The notes: generated by a model from the letters alone, not told the origin. A stretch of 38,668 bases of DNA from JBFMGS01 sp040752635 (GCA_040752635.1 JBFMGS010000018.1:1-38668), one strand, 5' to 3'; numbered from the stretch's first letter, positions 1 through 8,824 are shown. Translations and numbers: made by a program.

Positions 1-549
1 AAACTCGACCATCTGGCGCACCCGGTCTTTCAGCCTGAGCTTGCCTTGCTCCTCTGAGAAGTATTTCTGCACGAGGTCGGGTTTTACCTCCTTGACGTCG
101 TCGTACGCGTATACTCCTTCCCGGGCAAACTGGAGCGCAGACTCGTTTATGTCGGTGCCGATGATGCGGTGCCTGGCTCCAGGCGCAAGTTCACTCAGGA
201 TGATCGCAATGCTGTAAGGCTCCGGGCCCGTAGAACACCCCGCTGACCATATCTTCAAGCTCCGGCGGGTTTCAAGCAACCCTGGCAAGATGACGTTCGC
301 CAGCTCATCGAACTTCTCACGGTTCCGGAAAAAGCTCGAGACGTTTATGGTCACAAAGTCCACGAAGTCTTTAAGTAGCGAAGGATTTGACTCTATCGCG
401 CGCCAGTAATCAAAAAGGTTCGCATGCCCCGACCTCGTGAGCGCGGCTGCGAGCCTGCGACGCATCTGGCTCTCCTTGTAGAAACTGAGGTCGATTCCTG
501 CAGCTTGCATGAGTTTCTTTCGGAAGAGCCCGTACTCCATGTCTTGCAC
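1..549 (-). CDS. cheR: Chemotaxis protein methyltransferase CheR (3' end outside window)
   Basis: CheR uses S-adenosylmethionine to methylate glutamates of chemoreceptors in the cytoplasm, opposing CheB. The visible part (183 residues of a usual ~260) has the N-terminal helical domain with a YKESQMRRRL-like stretch and the catalytic domain with the SAM-binding motif SAGCSTGPEPYS and the following GTDIN acid loop. The reading frame is still open at base 1, so the C-terminus is missing. I chose GTG at 549 because a GAGGAG ribosome site lies 11 bases upstream (561-566); ATG at 540 in the same frame is the alternative. It is the last visible gene of the flagellar/chemotaxis cluster, 83 bases after cheB. 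Family assignment is secure; the exact start is not. Confidence 0.93.
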   Translation of the reverse strand, partial: MQDMEYGLFRKKLMQAAGIDLSFYKESQMRRRLAAALTRSGHANLFDYWRAIESNPSLLKDFVDFVTINVSSFFRNREKFDELANVILPGLLETRRSLKIWSAGCSTGPEPYSIAIILSELAPGARHRIIGTDINESALQFAREGVYAYDDVKEVKPDLVQKYFSEEQGKLRLKDRVRQMVEF

Positions 550-632
550 GTCTGTTGCAACTCCTCACAGGCCTGGGTTTGCCGGTTCCCTGCCCCTGAA
601 CCGTCTGCCGCAATTACGCCGCTCGCAGGGCG

Positions 633-1757
633 TTACTTGAGCTGCTGAACCGCGTCGGTTATGGCATCCGCTACATCAAATAGAGGCACCACAATATCCG
701 CCACTCCCTGGTCGATCACAGCCCTGGGCATGCCGTAGATCACACAGGTTGATTCGTGTTCGGCGATGGTCCTGCCTCCTGCCGCCTTGATGGCGGCCAT
801 CCCTGCCGCCCCGTCCCTGCCCATGCCCGTAAGCACAACGCCCACGACCCGATCTCCGAAGACGCGCGCTGCAGACTCCATCGTGGTGTCCACAGAAGGT
901 CTGACGCCGTTACGTGGCGGATCCGCTGAAAGCGACACGCCGCCGTCATCAGTCAGGGTCATGTGGTGCCCGCCTGGAGCCACGAGCGCTCGCCCGTCGG
1001 TGAGCCTGTCCCCTTGCTCTGCTTCTTTCACCTGTATGGACGAGACGTCATCGAGCCTGGCCGCAAGCGATTTCGTGAATCCCGGGGGCATGTGTTGCAC
1101 CACCAGAATGGCGGCTCGAATGTCGCCGGGTAAAGCCGGCAACACCTGGTTGAGGGCAGACGGTCCGCCCGTAGACGCTCCGATCACCACGGTGACATCG
1201 GGCTCGTCGCCGTGAGCTGCCTTTCGGCGCGGCGCGTCTGCGACGGCAGAGCAGCTTAATAACGCACTCTCCGAGGTCTGCCCGAGGCCGTGGCAGCGCA
1301 AGTTGCCGCCCGCCCGCCTCTTACCTGTCCGACCGGCACGAAGCGGGTGCACCTTTGCCTGGGCTGCCAGCTTCACCTTGCCGACAAGAAGATCACGTAT
1401 TCCGCCAAGCCCCGCGGTCATCGAAGGCGACGGTTTCGGGACGAAGTCAACCGCGCCAAGCTCTAACGCCTGAATGGTGGTGGCCGCCCCTTCCTGCGTC
1501 AGGGCGCTCAGCATTACGACTGGCGTCGGCAATTCGTCCATGATGGTCCGAAGGGCCGCAAGGCCGTCCAGTACGGGCATTTCAACGTCAAGCGTAACCA
1601 CATCCGGATGCAGCGAGCGAACCTTCTCTATCGCCGCCCTGCCATCCCTGGCTACATCCACGACGGTGATACCCGGGTCCTGCGCCAACATATCCGAGAC
1701 TACTTTGCGTGTAAAAGCTGAGTCGTCAACCACGAGCACCCTGATTGGGGAATCCAC
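633..1757 (-). CDS. cheB: Chemotaxis response regulator protein-glutamate methylesterase CheB
   Basis: CheB removes methyl groups from (and deamidates) chemoreceptor glutamines/glutamates after phosphorylation by CheA, giving adaptation. The 374-residue protein has a receiver domain (about 4-120) with acidic pair D11/D12, phosphoacceptor D57 and K108, a variable linker (about 125-185), and a C-terminal esterase domain with the catalytic triad S195 (in GASTGGP), H222 (in QHMPPGF) and D315 (in GMGRDG). All key residues are present, so it should be active. The start is GTG, preceded by GGTGAG and six bases after the cheY stop. Length and layout are normal for the family. Confidence 0.97.
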   Translation of the reverse strand: MDSPIRVLVVDDSAFTRKVVSDMLAQDPGITVVDVARDGRAAIEKVRSLHPDVVTLDVEMPVLDGLAALRTIMDELPTPVVMLSALTQEGAATTIQALELGAVDFVPKPSPSMTAGLGGIRDLLVGKVKLAAQAKVHPLRAGRTGKRRAGGNLRCHGLGQTSESALLSCSAVADAPRRKAAHGDEPDVTVVIGASTGGPSALNQVLPALPGDIRAAILVVQHMPPGFTKSLAARLDDVSSIQVKEAEQGDRLTDGRALVAPGGHHMTLTDDGGVSLSADPPRNGVRPSVDTTMESAARVFGDRVVGVVLTGMGRDGAAGMAAIKAAGGRTIAEHESTCVIYGMPRAVIDQGVADIVVPLFDVADAITDAVQQLK

Positions 1758-1763
1758 AGAGTC

Positions 1764-2120
1764 TCACCCTACCAGTTTCTTGAGGGATGCCAGCACTTTG
1801 TCGGGGTCAAACGGCTTGAGCAGGTAATCCTTGGCGCCGGCCGTTATCGCCTCGAGGACGAGCGCTTGCTGGCCCACGGCCGTGCACATTATCACTCTGG
1901 CACGGGGGTCGCGCTTCTTGATCTCCTTCAGCGCAGCAATGCCATCCATCACGGGCATCGTGATGTCCATGAGCACAGCGTCAGGAGAAGTCTCAGCGTA
2001 CTTCTTTACGGCTTCCTGACCATCCTGCGCTTCTTCCACGAGGTAGCCGTGTTCTTCTAGCAATTTCCTCGACCGCATCCTCATGAAGGCGGCGTCGTCC
2101 ACGATGAGCACTTTCGGCAC
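1764..2120 (-). CDS. cheY: Chemotaxis response regulator CheY
   Basis: A stand-alone receiver domain of 118 residues that carries the phosphoryl signal from CheA to the flagellar switch (FliM/FliY). It shows the acidic pair D8/D9, phosphoacceptor D52 in LMDITMP, T80 and K102, which are the complete receiver active site. There is no output domain. It starts with GTG immediately after the cheC stop codon (no intergenic base), with GAGGTG as ribosome site inside the cheC tail, so the two genes are probably translationally coupled. Pairing with CheC, a CheY-P phosphatase, fits the Bacillota-type chemotaxis scheme. Confidence 0.96.
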   Translation of the reverse strand: MPKVLIVDDAAFMRMRSRKLLEEHGYLVEEAQDGQEAVKKYAETSPDAVLMDITMPVMDGIAALKEIKKRDPRARVIMCTAVGQQALVLEAITAGAKDYLLKPFDPDKVLASLKKLVG

Positions 2121-2732
2121 CTACGTCACCTCGCTCTCCCTTCTGTTTTCCGCTTTGAGCGCCTCAAGAATGGTTGCGAGAGAGTTGGGGGTAGGCACTA
2201 TGAAGAACAGGGCTTCGATGCTCTGAAGGCTCTGCGTGAGCACCGTCTGAGCAACGAGTGCGTTTCCGTCGCACGGGGCGTCCTCGCCCTCCCTAACGGA
2301 AGACTTCAGCATCTCTGCCACGAGCGTCTGTCCGTCCAGTACTGGAGGGGCAGGCATGGCGTGCAGGCCGGTCGCCTCTGCAAGGAAATTCAGGAAGAAC
2401 GAGCCCGCGAGGTTTCCTACCTCACAAATGGCAGACCCCCCTATGTCGCCGAGGCTTGAGGTCGTGCCCAGCTCATTGTCCATGAGTATGTCCACGAGCC
2501 GATACGCGCTGGGAGGAGAGAAGATGAGCATGACGCTGCCTGTGATATCTCCTGTCACCCCGATCTTCACGCCCACCGACGGTTCTTCCACGCTGTGCCT
2601 CGCGACGCTCGCGATCTTTTCGTAGGACACAAGAGAGACATCGGGAACGCTCATCTCAACCCTGCGGCCTATCATGTCCGAGATAACCGATGCCGCGCTC
2701 TCCATGCCCCGTGTAAGGATGGCCTTGAGCAC
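2121..2732 (-). CDS. cheC: CheC-family CheY-P phosphatase
   Basis: CheC-family proteins dephosphorylate CheY-P. The signature S/D-x3-E-x2-N-x22-P is complete in the second half (S100, E104, N107, P130 counting from this start). The equivalent N-terminal site is degenerate: residues after the first helix read KAILTRGM where B. subtilis CheC has a Glu and Asn, so only one active site is expected. The start is uncertain. GTG at 2732 follows the cheA stop by 10 bases but has no good ribosome site and would trim the first helix. In-frame ATGs at 2846 and 2891 lie deep inside cheA. The coding similarity seems to begin just upstream of 2732, between these choices. No cheD is visible nearby. Confidence 0.85.
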   Translation of the reverse strand: MLKAILTRGMESAASVISDMIGRRVEMSVPDVSLVSYEKIASVARHSVEEPSVGVKIGVTGDITGSVMLIFSPPSAYRLVDILMDNELGTTSSLGDIGGSAICEVGNLAGSFFLNFLAEATGLHAMPAPPVLDGQTLVAEMLKSSVREGEDAPCDGNALVAQTVLTQSLQSIEALFFIVPTPNSLATILEALKAENRRESEVT

Positions 2733-2742
2733 GTCTAGTTGA

Positions 2743-4884
2743 TCAGCAGTGTAGTTGAAGCTCCGGTTCGTCGTTCGTCCCTCCCTGATGCCCCGGTCCC
2801 GCCACGCGGGTACGACCCATGGCCTTTTCCAGGACCCTTGCCACATCGAGGATGAGCGCGACGCGCCCGTCCCCGAGGATTGCCCCTCCAAGCAGCCCCT
2901 TCACGCACCTCGCAAGCTTCCCGAGGTTTTTAATGACTATCTCCTGCTCACCCAGGAGAGAATCGACGATGATGCCGACGCGCATGTCTTCGTACCTTGC
3001 AACCACCACGAATGCTCTTGTCCGGCGAGAGCCTGCGCCAGCGCCACCGCCCTCCTGTCCCGCAAAGTCTGCCAGGTCAAACACGGGAAGCACCTTGCCC
3101 CTGAGAACTATCGCGGACCCCTTCCCAGCAGACTTCACCTCCGATAAAGGCACTCGCGTGACCTCAACCACCGATGAAAGCGGGATGGCAAACTCCTGCC
3201 CGCCCGACACTACAAGGAGCGCGCGGAACACAGCGAGAGTAAGCGGCACAGACATTACGAAGGTGGTTCCCTTTCCGGGAGATGTCTTCACCCTGACGGT
3301 CCCCCCGAGCTTCTCAACGTTCGTTCGGACGATGTCAAGACCGACGCCCCGCCCGGACACATCGCTGATCTGGCTCGCCGTGGAGAAGCCTGGCTGGAAT
3401 ATGAGTTCGATAGCGTCCTCGTCGCCCAGCGCGGCGGCCCGCTCGGCGGACATGATCCCCTTGCGCACGGCTGATTCACGCAACCGGACCGGGTCGATGC
3501 CTGTCCCATCGTCTTCCACGGATATGACCACGCGGTCCTCTACGTGGCGCGCCGCGAGTCGCACCCTCCCTGCCTCGGGCTTTCCGAGCCGTGTGCGCTC
3601 CTCGGGAAGCTCGATCCCGTGGCCTACGGCGTTACGCAGAAGGTGTATTATCGGGTCGGCAACCTCGTCTATCAGCGCCCGATCGAGCTCCGTGTCTTCC
3701 CCTTCCACGACGAACTCCACCTGCTTGCCTGAGCTCACCGCGATATCCCGCACCATCCTGGGGAACCGCCTGAAGAGGCTCGCAAGCGGGGTCATCCTGG
3801 CCTTCATGACTTCTTCCTGGAGTTCCGTGGTAAGCCGGCCTATGCGGGCGATAACCTGTTCGAGGTCCTGGATGTGCTCGGAATGCTCGTGCGCCGCCGC
3901 AAGGCGCCTCTCGATCTCGGCAAGCCTGGTTTCCTCTATTGCAAGCTCCGATGTTATGCGGACGAGCCTGTCGAAGGAAGCGACATCAACGCGGATGGTC
4001 TGGTCCGCGGACCGCCCCAGCATTCTTGGAGCATTGTGGCCCGGGGAACCAGCGCCTGCAGAGTCGCCGCTCCCGAGCCCCGGACCCCCGTGCGAGCCTT
4101 TCGCCTGAACCGCGCCCCAGGCTGTAGCAGATGCATCTATACCGGATTTATCAGGCACAACGGTTTCGTCGGGCCCAATGTTAGCGGGGTTAAGGCCGGT
4201 CCCGGCTATGGCCTGCCGGCACACCTCCATGCTCTCAACATCGCTAATCTCACGGAGCCTCTGCTCTATCTCAGCTTCGCCGACACCCAACGGGACGACC
4301 ACGACAGCTTCCAGGGTGAGGCCGGCTCGCTCCGCCCTGATGTCCTCGATGGATGGACAAGAGCGCGAAACAGTACCTACCTCTCCTAGCGCCTGGACCA
4401 CCTGGAGGGCTCTCACGGAAGGCATGGCCGTGTCGTTCGCAAACGTAACCAGGACTTTGTACGTTCCGGCATCCTGAGAAACAACCTGGAGCAGTCTCAC
4501 GAGAAGACGCTCGATGACCTCCGCGTCGCCCGAAGCACTGGAGTCTGCCTCAAACTCCGCCACAAGGCCCTTCAAAGCGTCAACCGCATCAAGCAATACG
4601 TCAGTAAGCTCGTGGTCCGGCGCCAGCCTGCCGTCGCGCAAGGCCGCGAACACGTCCTCCATCGCATGTGCGAGGGTGGACATTGTGGTGTGCCCGACGG
4701 CAGCTGACGAGCCCTTTACCGTGTGCGCGATGCGAAACATGTCCTGGAGAAGGCGCGGGTCGGGCCCCTCGCCTTCGAGCCTTACGATCTCTTCTTCGAG
4801 GAGGCCCAGTTGGTCAATGGTTTCGCTCAGGAAAAGCTTGATATCCTCGGGCCCGAGTGTATACCCTTCCGCCACTCGCGTCAC
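2743..4884 (-). CDS. cheA: Chemotaxis sensor histidine kinase CheA
   Basis: CheA couples chemoreceptors to CheY and CheB by autophosphorylating on a histidine and passing the phosphate on. The 713-residue protein has the whole domain series: HPt/P1 with H54 in AHTVKGSS; a P2-like CheY/CheB-binding domain (about 142-232); a Gly/Ala-rich linker (about 233-300); P3 dimerisation (about 302-370); HATPase/P4 with N box around N418 (HLLRNAVGHG), G1 near D459 and G2 GRGVGLD at 511-517; and a CheW-like P5 (about 555-695). GTG start six bases after the flgL stop, with AGGAG close upstream. No cheW is seen in the window, so the coupling protein must be encoded elsewhere. Confidence 0.97.
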   Translation of the reverse strand: MTRVAEGYTLGPEDIKLFLSETIDQLGLLEEEIVRLEGEGPDPRLLQDMFRIAHTVKGSSAAVGHTTMSTLAHAMEDVFAALRDGRLAPDHELTDVLLDAVDALKGLVAEFEADSSASGDAEVIERLLVRLLQVVSQDAGTYKVLVTFANDTAMPSVRALQVVQALGEVGTVSRSCPSIEDIRAERAGLTLEAVVVVPLGVGEAEIEQRLREISDVESMEVCRQAIAGTGLNPANIGPDETVVPDKSGIDASATAWGAVQAKGSHGGPGLGSGDSAGAGSPGHNAPRMLGRSADQTIRVDVASFDRLVRITSELAIEETRLAEIERRLAAAHEHSEHIQDLEQVIARIGRLTTELQEEVMKARMTPLASLFRRFPRMVRDIAVSSGKQVEFVVEGEDTELDRALIDEVADPIIHLLRNAVGHGIELPEERTRLGKPEAGRVRLAARHVEDRVVISVEDDGTGIDPVRLRESAVRKGIMSAERAAALGDEDAIELIFQPGFSTASQISDVSGRGVGLDIVRTNVEKLGGTVRVKTSPGKGTTFVMSVPLTLAVFRALLVVSGGQEFAIPLSSVVEVTRVPLSEVKSAGKGSAIVLRGKVLPVFDLADFAGQEGGGAGAGSRRTRAFVVVARYEDMRVGIIVDSLLGEQEIVIKNLGKLARCVKGLLGGAILGDGRVALILDVARVLEKAMGRTRVAGPGHQGGTNDEPELQLHC

Positions 4885-4890
4885 CGACTC

Positions 4891-5832
4891 CTACCTCAGG
4901 TAATCCAGAAGAGAAGGTTGCATCACACTGGCCGCGGCACCGAGCGCCGCCTTGTAAACGGACTCCTGTAGCTTCAGCTCTGTGACAGCTCTCGCCACAT
5001 CTGCATCTTCTGCCTTTGAGAGCAAGGCCTCGAGTTCAACCTCGTTCTCTGAGAGCTGACCAGACACCCTGCCCAGGCGCCTGATCTTCGCGCCGATGCC
5101 CGTGACTATGTTCATAATCTTGTCCTGCGCAGCCTGGGTGCCTGCTATATCATCTGCGATGTCCGCCTGAAAGGTGGGAGAGCCATCCCCCTCGAGAAGA
5201 TGCTCCCGAAGGTCTGTAAGGATCTGAAAAAGGTTTCGCCCTCCCGCTGCAGCAACGCCTTGCATGAACGTGGCTCCGCCATTCGTGTTAACCTGGATGA
5301 TGGTACCCGGCTCGACTTCGATCTCCCTGCTGCCGTCCATCCCCTGGTAAACGACAGGATACCCTGGATCGGCAGGATCCTCGACGAGTGAGAACGGCGT
5401 TGTGTTGGTCCTGAGACCTGCAAAAACATACCTTCCATCGTACTGTGTATTGGCCAGGCCCAAGAGCTCTGAAATAAGGCCGTCTACCTCCTGGGCAAAA
5501 GCCTGCCGCTCGTCGTCGGAAAACGTTCCGTTCGCGGCGCGTAGTGCAATGTCGGCAGCATCTGCAAGGACGTCGTGCGCTTTCATGAGCACCCCTTCGG
5601 TCGCGCCAAGCCAATCCTTCGCGTAGTCAACATTGGCCTTGTGCTGCGCGACGCCGGCCTTGAGCGCGCGAATGGCAAGCGCCCTGGAGACGGCGAGAGG
5701 GTCGTCGGAGGGCTTTCGCAGGCGCTTGCCCGTAGATATCTGCTCGGACAGCCTCTGCATGCGGGCGAACTGCTCAGCAATATCCCTGGTGAGATTGTTC
5801 AGAAGGTAGCTTGTGCTGATGCGCAAACCCAT
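4891..5832 (-). CDS. flgL: Flagellar hook-associated protein 3 FlgL
   Basis: FlgL is the second hook-filament junction protein, exported through the flagellar type III system and placed between FlgK and flagellin. The 313 residues are flagellin-like at both ends: an N-terminal coiled region with ISTGKRLRKPSDDPLAVSRA, the typical flagellin/FlgL signature, and a C-terminal helix with DVARAVTELKLQESVYKAAL. The centre is short. The ribosome site GGGAGG lies only two or three bases before the ATG, which is unusually close. It follows flgK after 56 bases and directly precedes cheA, so the chemotaxis genes are probably read in the same late flagellar transcript. Confidence 0.95.
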   Translation of the reverse strand: MGLRISTSYLLNNLTRDIAEQFARMQRLSEQISTGKRLRKPSDDPLAVSRALAIRALKAGVAQHKANVDYAKDWLGATEGVLMKAHDVLADAADIALRAANGTFSDDERQAFAQEVDGLISELLGLANTQYDGRYVFAGLRTNTTPFSLVEDPADPGYPVVYQGMDGSREIEVEPGTIIQVNTNGGATFMQGVAAAGGRNLFQILTDLREHLLEGDGSPTFQADIADDIAGTQAAQDKIMNIVTGIGAKIRRLGRVSGQLSENEVELEALLSKAEDADVARAVTELKLQESVYKAALGAAASVMQPSLLDYLR

Positions 5833-5888
5833 TGCCTCCCTCGAGATCTCGAAACCGCGACCGCGGCGGATCGCAGCGTTGCTATGCG

Positions 5889-7334
5889 CTACCTGCCGAC
5901 GATGCCGGTTCCGTTGATGAGCGTATCAAGCATCTGGTCGATAACTGTGGCCAGCCTCGCGGCCGCCTCGTAGGCCCGCTGGTAACGCATGAGGTTTGCC
6001 ACCTCTTCGTCGATTGCGACCCCCGACAGGTTATCCTTGTTGTTCGTGTACTGGTGAAGCGTGGCCTCGTGCACCTGCACCATGTAGGCTGCCTGTCGGG
6101 CATCCGTGCCGAGGTTTGCGATTGTCTGCTGGTAAAACCCGCGAAAGCTCACCGTCCCGCCACTCATGGTGAGGGCATCCTTAAGGCTAGCGATCGCAAG
6201 GGCGTTCGCTCCGTCCCCAGCCTCCCCGGTTTTCGAGGCTGCAACCCTCGAGACGTCGCCGCCCGCATCCGGATCGAGGACCGAGCTTACACTGAGAACT
6301 CGCGTCGCATCGTCGTAGAGATAGAACTCTGCACCTTGAGAGCCGTCAAGTCCAAAACCGGCGGTATGAAGAGCGTTGATCTCGTCACGCAACGCCTTGA
6401 TGAGGTTCTCGACATCTTTGTAGTAAGTCGGTAGATCCCCGTTTCTCACCTGTAGAAGCCCGCCGACCTCCCCCCCCCTGATGTCAACGGGGCTTCCGTC
6501 GTCGGACCAAGAAACTCGCGATGCCTCTACTTCCCCTGCGGGAATCGGCTCCCCCAGCGGCGTGCCCGAGGTGAAGTTCAGTTCGTTCACACTGTCTCCA
6601 CGGACAAGTTCAGTCGAGCCTACCTCAATTACGACGGAGCCGCCTCCGACCTCAAACGCCCTAATACTGATCAGCCTGGACAGGCGGGCGATAGCGAGGT
6701 CGCGCTTGTCTTTGAGGTCAGCAGGATCGTTACCGATGGCGGTGATCCTCACAATCTCCCGGTTCTGGGCGGCAATTTCGCTTGCAAGAGAGTTTATCTC
6801 ATCTATGCGGGTTGTTATTCCCTCATCCAGGTCCCGAGCAAGATCGCGCAAGCCCCGAGTCGTCTGGTTGAAGAACGCCGCAAGAGTCTTTGCTTCCTCC
6901 ACAAGAGCCGTGCGAATCGGGATGCTCTCAGGGCGTTTTGCTAGCTCGTCCCAGGCGGCAAAGAACTTGTTCAGCGCATCTGCAAGCCCTACATCCGATG
7001 GCTCCCCGAATATGGCCTCGACCTGGGAGAGAGCATCGTGCCGGCCCTCCCAAAGCCCAAGAGTCACACCGGATTGCCGGATGCGGCTCTCGAGAAACCC
7101 GTCGAACACCCGCTTTATCCTGGCGACTTCCACGCCCGTGCCCACCGTGCCGGGCCGCTTGAACCCGGCACCGGTTTCAACCACGAAGCCCTCGGTCGCA
7201 GCGAGCACCGGTTCCCGGCGCACATACCCGGGCGTGGCGGCGTTTGCGATATTGTGCGCTACCACGTCAAGGGCTCTCTGATGCGTGAGCAGGGCGCGCC
7301 TTGCGATCTCAAGACCGAGAAACGCGGAGCGCAT
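5889..7334 (-). CDS. flgK: Flagellar hook-associated protein 1 FlgK
   Basis: FlgK is the first hook-filament junction protein. The N-terminus carries the rod/hook signature (a LDVVAHNIANAATPGYVRRE stretch) and the C-terminus the matching helix with EEVANLMRYQRAYEAAARL, both typical of the axial protein family. The long frame begins at 7403, but I chose the ATG at 7334 (481 residues) because it opens with the canonical FlgK sequence and is preceded by a purine-rich GGAAGGTGGGAAGG region. It overlaps the end of flgN by 26 bases, which suggests coupled translation with the gene for its own export chaperone. Confidence 0.95.
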   Translation of the reverse strand: MRSAFLGLEIARRALLTHQRALDVVAHNIANAATPGYVRREPVLAATEGFVVETGAGFKRPGTVGTGVEVARIKRVFDGFLESRIRQSGVTLGLWEGRHDALSQVEAIFGEPSDVGLADALNKFFAAWDELAKRPESIPIRTALVEEAKTLAAFFNQTTRGLRDLARDLDEGITTRIDEINSLASEIAAQNREIVRITAIGNDPADLKDKRDLAIARLSRLISIRAFEVGGGSVVIEVGSTELVRGDSVNELNFTSGTPLGEPIPAGEVEASRVSWSDDGSPVDIRGGEVGGLLQVRNGDLPTYYKDVENLIKALRDEINALHTAGFGLDGSQGAEFYLYDDATRVLSVSSVLDPDAGGDVSRVAASKTGEAGDGANALAIASLKDALTMSGGTVSFRGFYQQTIANLGTDARQAAYMVQVHEATLHQYTNNKDNLSGVAIDEEVANLMRYQRAYEAAARLATVIDQMLDTLINGTGIVGR

Positions 7335-7803
7335 GCGGCCTTCCCACCTTCCTAACCCCGTAAGTGTTTTGTCCGTGGCGATTGGCGAGGAACCTGGTTG
7401 CAAAATCTATGTAGTCCAGGACGTTGCTGATCAGCACTATGTTTCCTGCGTTGATGGCGGCATGCTCCTCCAGAATGGGGTCCAGACACTCAAGCATGCT
7501 CCTGTACCTCTCGACCCGGTTCCTCCCTCCTGAAGAGAGGGCCTCTTCACACGTCGCGCCTTTTCGGCCGGGGTAGAGGCTTTCCGCCAGCTCAGCAATG
7601 AGGGCAAGCCTTGCCTGCATGGTGGCGCGTATCTTTCCAGCCAGCTCTTCTATGTCCCGCAGTGTAGCCGCAAGAGCATCCGTATCCAGAGTGACAAGAT
7701 GACTCTGTTCCCGGCGGGAGAGGTCCAGAAGATCCCTGTGGAGGCCGATCTCCTTCTCCAGGAGATCCAGGATCTCGTCACACCGTCGAGTTGCCTCTTC
7801 CAT
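7309..7803 (-). CDS. flgN: FlgN-family flagellar export chaperone
   Basis: FlgN proteins bind the C-termini of FlgK and FlgL in the cytoplasm and guide them to the export gate. This 164-residue protein is almost entirely helical, with heptad-like hydrophobic spacing through residues 1-75 (LLEKEIGLHRDLLDLSRREQ) and a second helical region at 95-145, as expected for the family, which is poorly conserved in sequence. ATG is preceded by GAGGTG nine to ten bases upstream. Its placement between flgM and flgK is the classic Bacillota order and is the strongest support for the name. Confidence 0.85.
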   Translation of the reverse strand: MEEATRRCDEILDLLEKEIGLHRDLLDLSRREQSHLVTLDTDALAATLRDIEELAGKIRATMQARLALIAELAESLYPGRKGATCEEALSSGGRNRVERYRSMLECLDPILEEHAAINAGNIVLISNVLDYIDFATRFLANRHGQNTYGVRKVGRPHALRVSRS

Positions 7804-7994
7804 CCGTGTTCACCTCGTTATTCGGCGCGGATGCCCCCGGCTCCAGCCATGAGGAGGTGACCCCGCCCATTTTCCACTTGACATACCAGAACAGCGGGGC
7901 CGCCGGCAAGCGGCCGAACCTCAACCCACTAGTCCATGCAAGCACCGGCAACTCGTATCAAAGCACTAGATGCTTTCGCGCGCTAACCTGGCAC

Positions 7995-8279
7995 TCAAGA
8001 AGGTTTGACGAGCTTACGGGCCACCATGTCGCTATTCACCCTGTAGGTGCCTGCCTCGAGATCCCTTCGTATTGCCTCCACTCTCGCCCTGCGCGCGTCT
8101 GCTATCTCTTCGAGTCGCTGGTAGATACGCTGAAGTTCACGAGCACGGTCTGAAACCACGACTTCATCAGCCCTACTCTCCTCGGGCTTCCTCGTCCTCG
8201 TATCCTTGAGCTTCCCCATCTCGGCCTGCTGTGCATATCTGCCAAGAACTCTGCGTATGCCCTCGTTCTCAACCTTCAC
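7995..8279 (-). CDS. flgM: Anti-sigma-28 factor FlgM
   Basis: FlgM holds the flagellar sigma factor (FliA/SigD) inactive until the hook is finished and FlgM is exported. The C-terminal half has the sigma-binding helices (a DRARELQRIYQRLEEIADAR stretch, then RVEAIRRDLEAGTYRVNSDMVARKLV). I place the start at GTG 8279, giving 94 residues beginning (M)KVENEGIRRVLG, which matches the family's usual N-terminus. AGAGAGG lies 8 bases upstream. An upstream in-frame ATG at 8312 would fall almost on the transcription start predicted from the sigma-28 promoter at 8324-8350 and is less likely. The gap 7804-7994 to flgN holds no further gene that I can see. Confidence 0.9.
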   Translation of the reverse strand: MKVENEGIRRVLGRYAQQAEMGKLKDTRTRKPEESRADEVVVSDRARELQRIYQRLEEIADARRARVEAIRRDLEAGTYRVNSDMVARKLVKPS

Positions 8280-8323
8280 AACAAGCACCTCTCTTGGAAT
8301 CAAAGACTCCATCCTCGGTATCT

Positions 8324-8350
8324 TTATCGGCAAACCTCGTGGACTCTTTA
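8324..8350 (-). promoter_or_regulatory. Sigma-28 (FliA/SigD) promoter of flgM-flgN-flgK-flgL-che
   Basis: On the minus strand the sequence reads TAAA (8350-8347), 15 bases, GCCGATAA (8331-8324), matching the sigma-28 consensus TAAA-N15-GCCGATAA exactly. It lies about 45 bases before the chosen flgM start. It would make the late genes depend on the sigma factor that FlgM inhibits, a standard feedback loop. This is the clearest promoter in the flagellar cluster. Confidence 0.88.
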
Positions 8351-8497
8351 GCCCGCGGAGTGCTTTTTCTGAACTTATTGGTTGTGCCCAGGCAGTTCCG
8401 ATGAGTCGAGGATGGTCTCCTGAAGTCGCAACTCGCTGGCAAGCTGCTGGCAAGCTGGCAGAAGCTGGCGACCTCTTGCGCACCTACCTGCGCGCAC

Positions 8498-8824
8498 CTA
8501 CCTGGTACCACGGGCTACATGCCCGGACAACTGCCCGTACAGAATGTTGCTCAGGCCGATGCCGCCGCGCGCCGCTATCTTCTTTGCAATCTCCTGGTCG
8601 AACATGCTCTGGAAGATCTCCTCGCCACGCCCGCCTCCGAACAGTCGGTCCTTGGGTACAGTCCTGCGCATTTCCCTAATGAGATACTCGACGAACACTC
8701 CCTCCAGCTCCTCGCAGGCCTCCCTGAGCTTCATGTCCTCTGCGTCAGCACGGAGACCCTCTGACTTTGAACCTGCGACTCCCATGCCGGTCTTTGCATC
8801 TACTGCGGGGATCACGTTTCCCAT
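8498..8824 (-). CDS. flgJ: Rod-binding protein, FlgJ N-terminal domain type
   Basis: The 108-residue protein matches the rod-binding domain of FlgJ: a helix with LREACEELEGVFVEYLIREM, then LFGGGRGEEIFQSMFDQEIAKKIA, then GGIGLSNILY, which is the conserved core of the family. The C-terminal glucosaminidase domain of proteobacterial FlgJ is absent, as in many non-proteobacteria, so it would act as a rod assembly cap without cutting peptidoglycan itself. The frame begins at 8872, but ATG 8824 has GAGG/AGGAGG upstream and gives the usual length. It follows flgI by about 100 bases, as in other flagellar operons with P-rings. Confidence 0.87.
   Translation of the reverse strand: MGNVIPAVDAKTGMGVAGSKSEGLRADAEDMKLREACEELEGVFVEYLIREMRRTVPKDRLFGGGRGEEIFQSMFDQEIAKKIAARGGIGLSNILYGQLSGHVARGTR

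Noticed and set aside
2819..4108. A 429-residue plus-strand frame antisense to cheA
   Set aside because: It is the mirror frame of a GC-rich gene, has low-complexity Ser/Thr/Arg composition and no recognisable family, while cheA on the other strand has all its domains.
8436..8457. Tandem CTGGCAAGCTG repeat between flgJ and flgM
   Set aside because: Only two 11-base copies; likely a chance or minor duplication, with no link to the sigma-28 promoter about 90 bases away.
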